Source: Nitratireductor soli (GTDB lineage Bacteria > Pseudomonadota > Alphaproteobacteria > Rhizobiales > Rhizobiaceae). Taken from it: 64,000 nucleotides of DNA. Shown piece after piece: positions 62,850 through 64,000 of this stretch. The notes beneath the pieces were generated by a model. The model ran no database searches and was not told the DNA's origin. It was given only the letters and a program-made list of their open reading frames with translations. Location of the stretch: the NCBI RefSeq assembly GCF_001050155.1, contig NZ_LFVY01000013.1:140387-204386 (forward strand), in the 5' to 3' direction. Each line of letters begins with the position of its first letter. The first letter of the stretch is position 1. The translations under genes and the position numbers were made by a program.

Positions 62850-63178
62850 GGAAGTGGAGGCTTCTGTTGCCAGGTGCCTCCGGACCCCGCTTAGACCTGC
62901 GACGGCCTAAGGCTTGATTTGAAGCTGTCGCACTGCATTAAGCAGCGAGACGTGCCTCCGCATAGTTGTCGTTGGCAACTATAAAGTTAGCCCGATAACG
63001 GTGGTACCATGCCGAGCGAAAGTCCGATCTTTACACCCTCGTCGATCCTGTTTCGCCCCCATCAGAAGCCGCCCTCGCACAGCGCGTTCGGCGGTTTCTG
63101 GTGGAGGCGCCGGGCACTGCCCCCGGGTCCGAATGGTTTATTTCACCGGCAGTTTATCGCCATAGTCGGACAAGCCGA
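62850..63178 (-). ncRNA. ssrA: Transfer-messenger RNA, circularly permuted two-piece type
   Basis: On the minus strand the 3' acceptor part comes first and ends in ...CGCCTCCACCA with CCA at 63101-63099. A 38-nt spacer (63098-63061) follows, then the 5' part begins GGGGGCGAAACAGGATCGAC at 63060. GGGGGCG pairs with CGCCUCC to make the acceptor stem. The tag frame at 62976-62938 reads ANDNYAEARLAA then TAA. The spacer is removed to give two RNAs, as in other alphaproteobacteria. The 5' end near 63178 is inferred from a TATATT at 63191-63186, and the 3' end near 62850 from a closing helix. tmRNA with SmpB rescues stalled ribosomes. Confidence 0.97.
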
Positions 63179-63185
63179 CGGGTCG

Positions 63186-63191
63186 AATATA
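63186..63191 (-). promoter_or_regulatory. -10 element of ssrA
   Basis: TATATT on the minus strand, about 8 nt before the estimated tmRNA start. A clear -35 at the right distance is not seen. A CTTGACGTCAAG palindrome lies further upstream, near 63247-63258. Confidence 0.4.
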
Positions 63192-63370
63192 GTGAGGCGG
63201 AGCTGCCAAGGAAAGAGGCATTCGGGGGAAAAGGGAATTCGGGATTGACTTGACGTCAAGCATTGCGGAATGTCTGCGCTGGTGTGGTGAAGTTCTGACC
63301 AACGTGCAGGTTGCATTGGTGGCCGAGGGGCGTCGGAACGGGTCCACGATCTGTAACGAGGGGAGAGATC

Positions 63371-63682
63371 ATGGCCGATTATCTCGCAGATGTGCGCAAA
63401 TACGATGCAACCGCCGATGAGGGCGCCGTCAACAAAATCGTCAAGCATCTCGGCATTGCCTTGCGCAACCGCGATTCGTCTTTGGTGTCTTGCAGCGATC
63501 CGAGCGAGCTCGATCGGGTGCGCGAAAAATGGTGCATGAAGAAATTCGGCGAGACGGATGCCGCCAAGTGCGATTCCGTGATCGAGAAGGTTTGCCAGAC
63601 CATGTCCGGCGTTAATTCCAAGAGCCGCGTCACGTTCTATTACCTGGTGGCCAAGCACCTGGGGAAACTGTCCGCTCTCTAG
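63371..63682 (+). CDS. DUF2853 family protein
   Basis: A 103-residue acidic/basic helical protein starting MADYLADVRKYDATADEGAV. It shows the DUF2853 pattern with IVKHLGIALRNRDSSLVSCS, EKWCMKKFGE and NSKSRVTFYYLVAKHLGKLS. Function is unknown. GGGAGAGATC precedes the ATG. It lies next to ssrA and is followed by a terminator. Confidence 0.85.
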   Translation: MADYLADVRKYDATADEGAVNKIVKHLGIALRNRDSSLVSCSDPSELDRVREKWCMKKFGETDAAKCDSVIEKVCQTMSGVNSKSRVTFYYLVAKHLGKLSAL

Positions 63683-63708
63683 AACGCGTCTATTCAAGCC
63701 TGCAACAG

Positions 63709-63741
63709 AGCGTCCGCGCCGATCCGGTGGGGCGCTTTTTT
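63709..63741 (+). terminator. Rho-independent terminator after the DUF2853 gene
   Basis: AGCGTCC, a 14-base loop, GGGCGCT (one G-U pair), then a run of six T. It follows the stop by about 27 bp. Confidence 0.75.
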
Positions 63742-63973
63742 GTGGGCGATGCGACGATCGCGCAGAAATTGAGCGCGACGGCGGTGCAATGGCGGAGACG
63801 GCTCTGTATGGTCTGGGCGCGGCGGGGGCGTTTTCAGGAGCATATTTGTGAAACGCCGTACTTTTTTGATTTCATCCATTTTCACCTTGCCCGCCCTTTC
63901 AGCCACCGTGTCCGAAGCTGCACAGAAGAAGGGCGTGACATTTTCGGCCACGCGCGCCGAGCAGGAAACCACC

Positions 63974-64000
63974 ATGGCTTTTGAACTGCCGGACCTGCCT
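63974..64000 (+). CDS. sodB: Superoxide dismutase, start only (truncated by window end)
   Basis: Only MAFELPDLP is visible, which is the N-terminus of alphaproteobacterial Fe/Mn superoxide dismutases. AGGAAA lies 7 bases before the ATG. An in-frame open sequence extends upstream to a GTG at 63848 and reads like a signal peptide, which would add 42 residues. The identity rests on nine residues. Confidence 0.6.

Noticed and set aside
62850..63178. tmRNA as an attachment site for an integrated element
   Set aside because: No integrase or direct repeat of the tmRNA 3' end is visible in the window, and flanking genes are ordinary.
63009..63248. 79-codon plus-strand frame
   Set aside because: It crosses the tmRNA gene on the opposite strand, whose tag, acceptor stem and CCA are unmistakable.

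Overview
This is a high-G+C chromosomal window from an alphaproteobacterium of the order Hyphomicrobiales, most like the Mesorhizobium/Phyllobacteriaceae group. The placement rests on four things read here: a circularly permuted two-piece tmRNA gene whose tag is ANDNYAEARLAA, the alphaproteobacterial SspB and DUF1127 proteins, the gene order around the division cluster, and many short palindromic intergenic repeats of rhizobial style. Taxonomy is inference; no marker was compared with a database.

Layout. 1-9105: the end of a betaine-lipid gene (btaA), an ArsR/AHSA1 pair, then a 5-oxoprolinase/hydantoinase gene divergent from a three-gene TRAP transporter and a winged-helix regulator, which looks like an uptake-and-hydrolysis unit for 5-oxoproline or a related cyclic amide. 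9249-12630: small envelope genes (lipoprotein, TerB/DnaJ protein, amidase, lytic transglycosylase) and the RNase P RNA. 12696-13832: a Cys/Met-metabolism PLP enzyme. 14206-39773: an essentially complete dcw division and cell-wall cluster, mraZ-rsmH-ftsL-ftsI-murE-murF-mraY-murD-ftsW-murG-murC-murB-ddl-ftsQ-ftsA-ftsZ, followed by lpxC, bamD, recN and ligA. Many genes overlap by 4 bp, so translational coupling is likely. 39907-48844: AzlCD exporter, aminopeptidase P, a DUF1127 protein, a small membrane protein-sco1-prmA operon, an orphan hypothetical gene behind low-G+C DNA, and uvrD/pcrA. 49152-59125: a glyoxalase-like protein, an exported dienelactone hydrolase, a ClC transporter with a thioesterase, a D-lactate dehydrogenase and a very long AsmA-family protein. 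59454-64000: sspB-DUF4169-RHH operon, a TetR/Bcr-type efflux pair, the tmRNA gene, DUF2853 and the start of sodB.

Most of the window is core genome. The unusual material lies between and inside genes: a 270-bp element with 38-bp terminal inverted repeats and two internal hairpins (37358-37627), a four-copy interspersed palindromic repeat, a 127-bp repeat present in two opposite copies, repeats that abut or supply stop codons, and a palindromic insertion translated in frame inside the uvrD helicase. There are also candidate regulatory sites: a triple MraZ box, a TetR operator with a probable leaderless start, and paired CtrA-like half sites. I see no CRISPR array, prophage, transposase or tRNA gene. 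No clearly new multi-gene system is evident; the best candidates for something undescribed are the 270-bp element, the orphan protein at 45708-46157, and the in-frame uvrD insertion.
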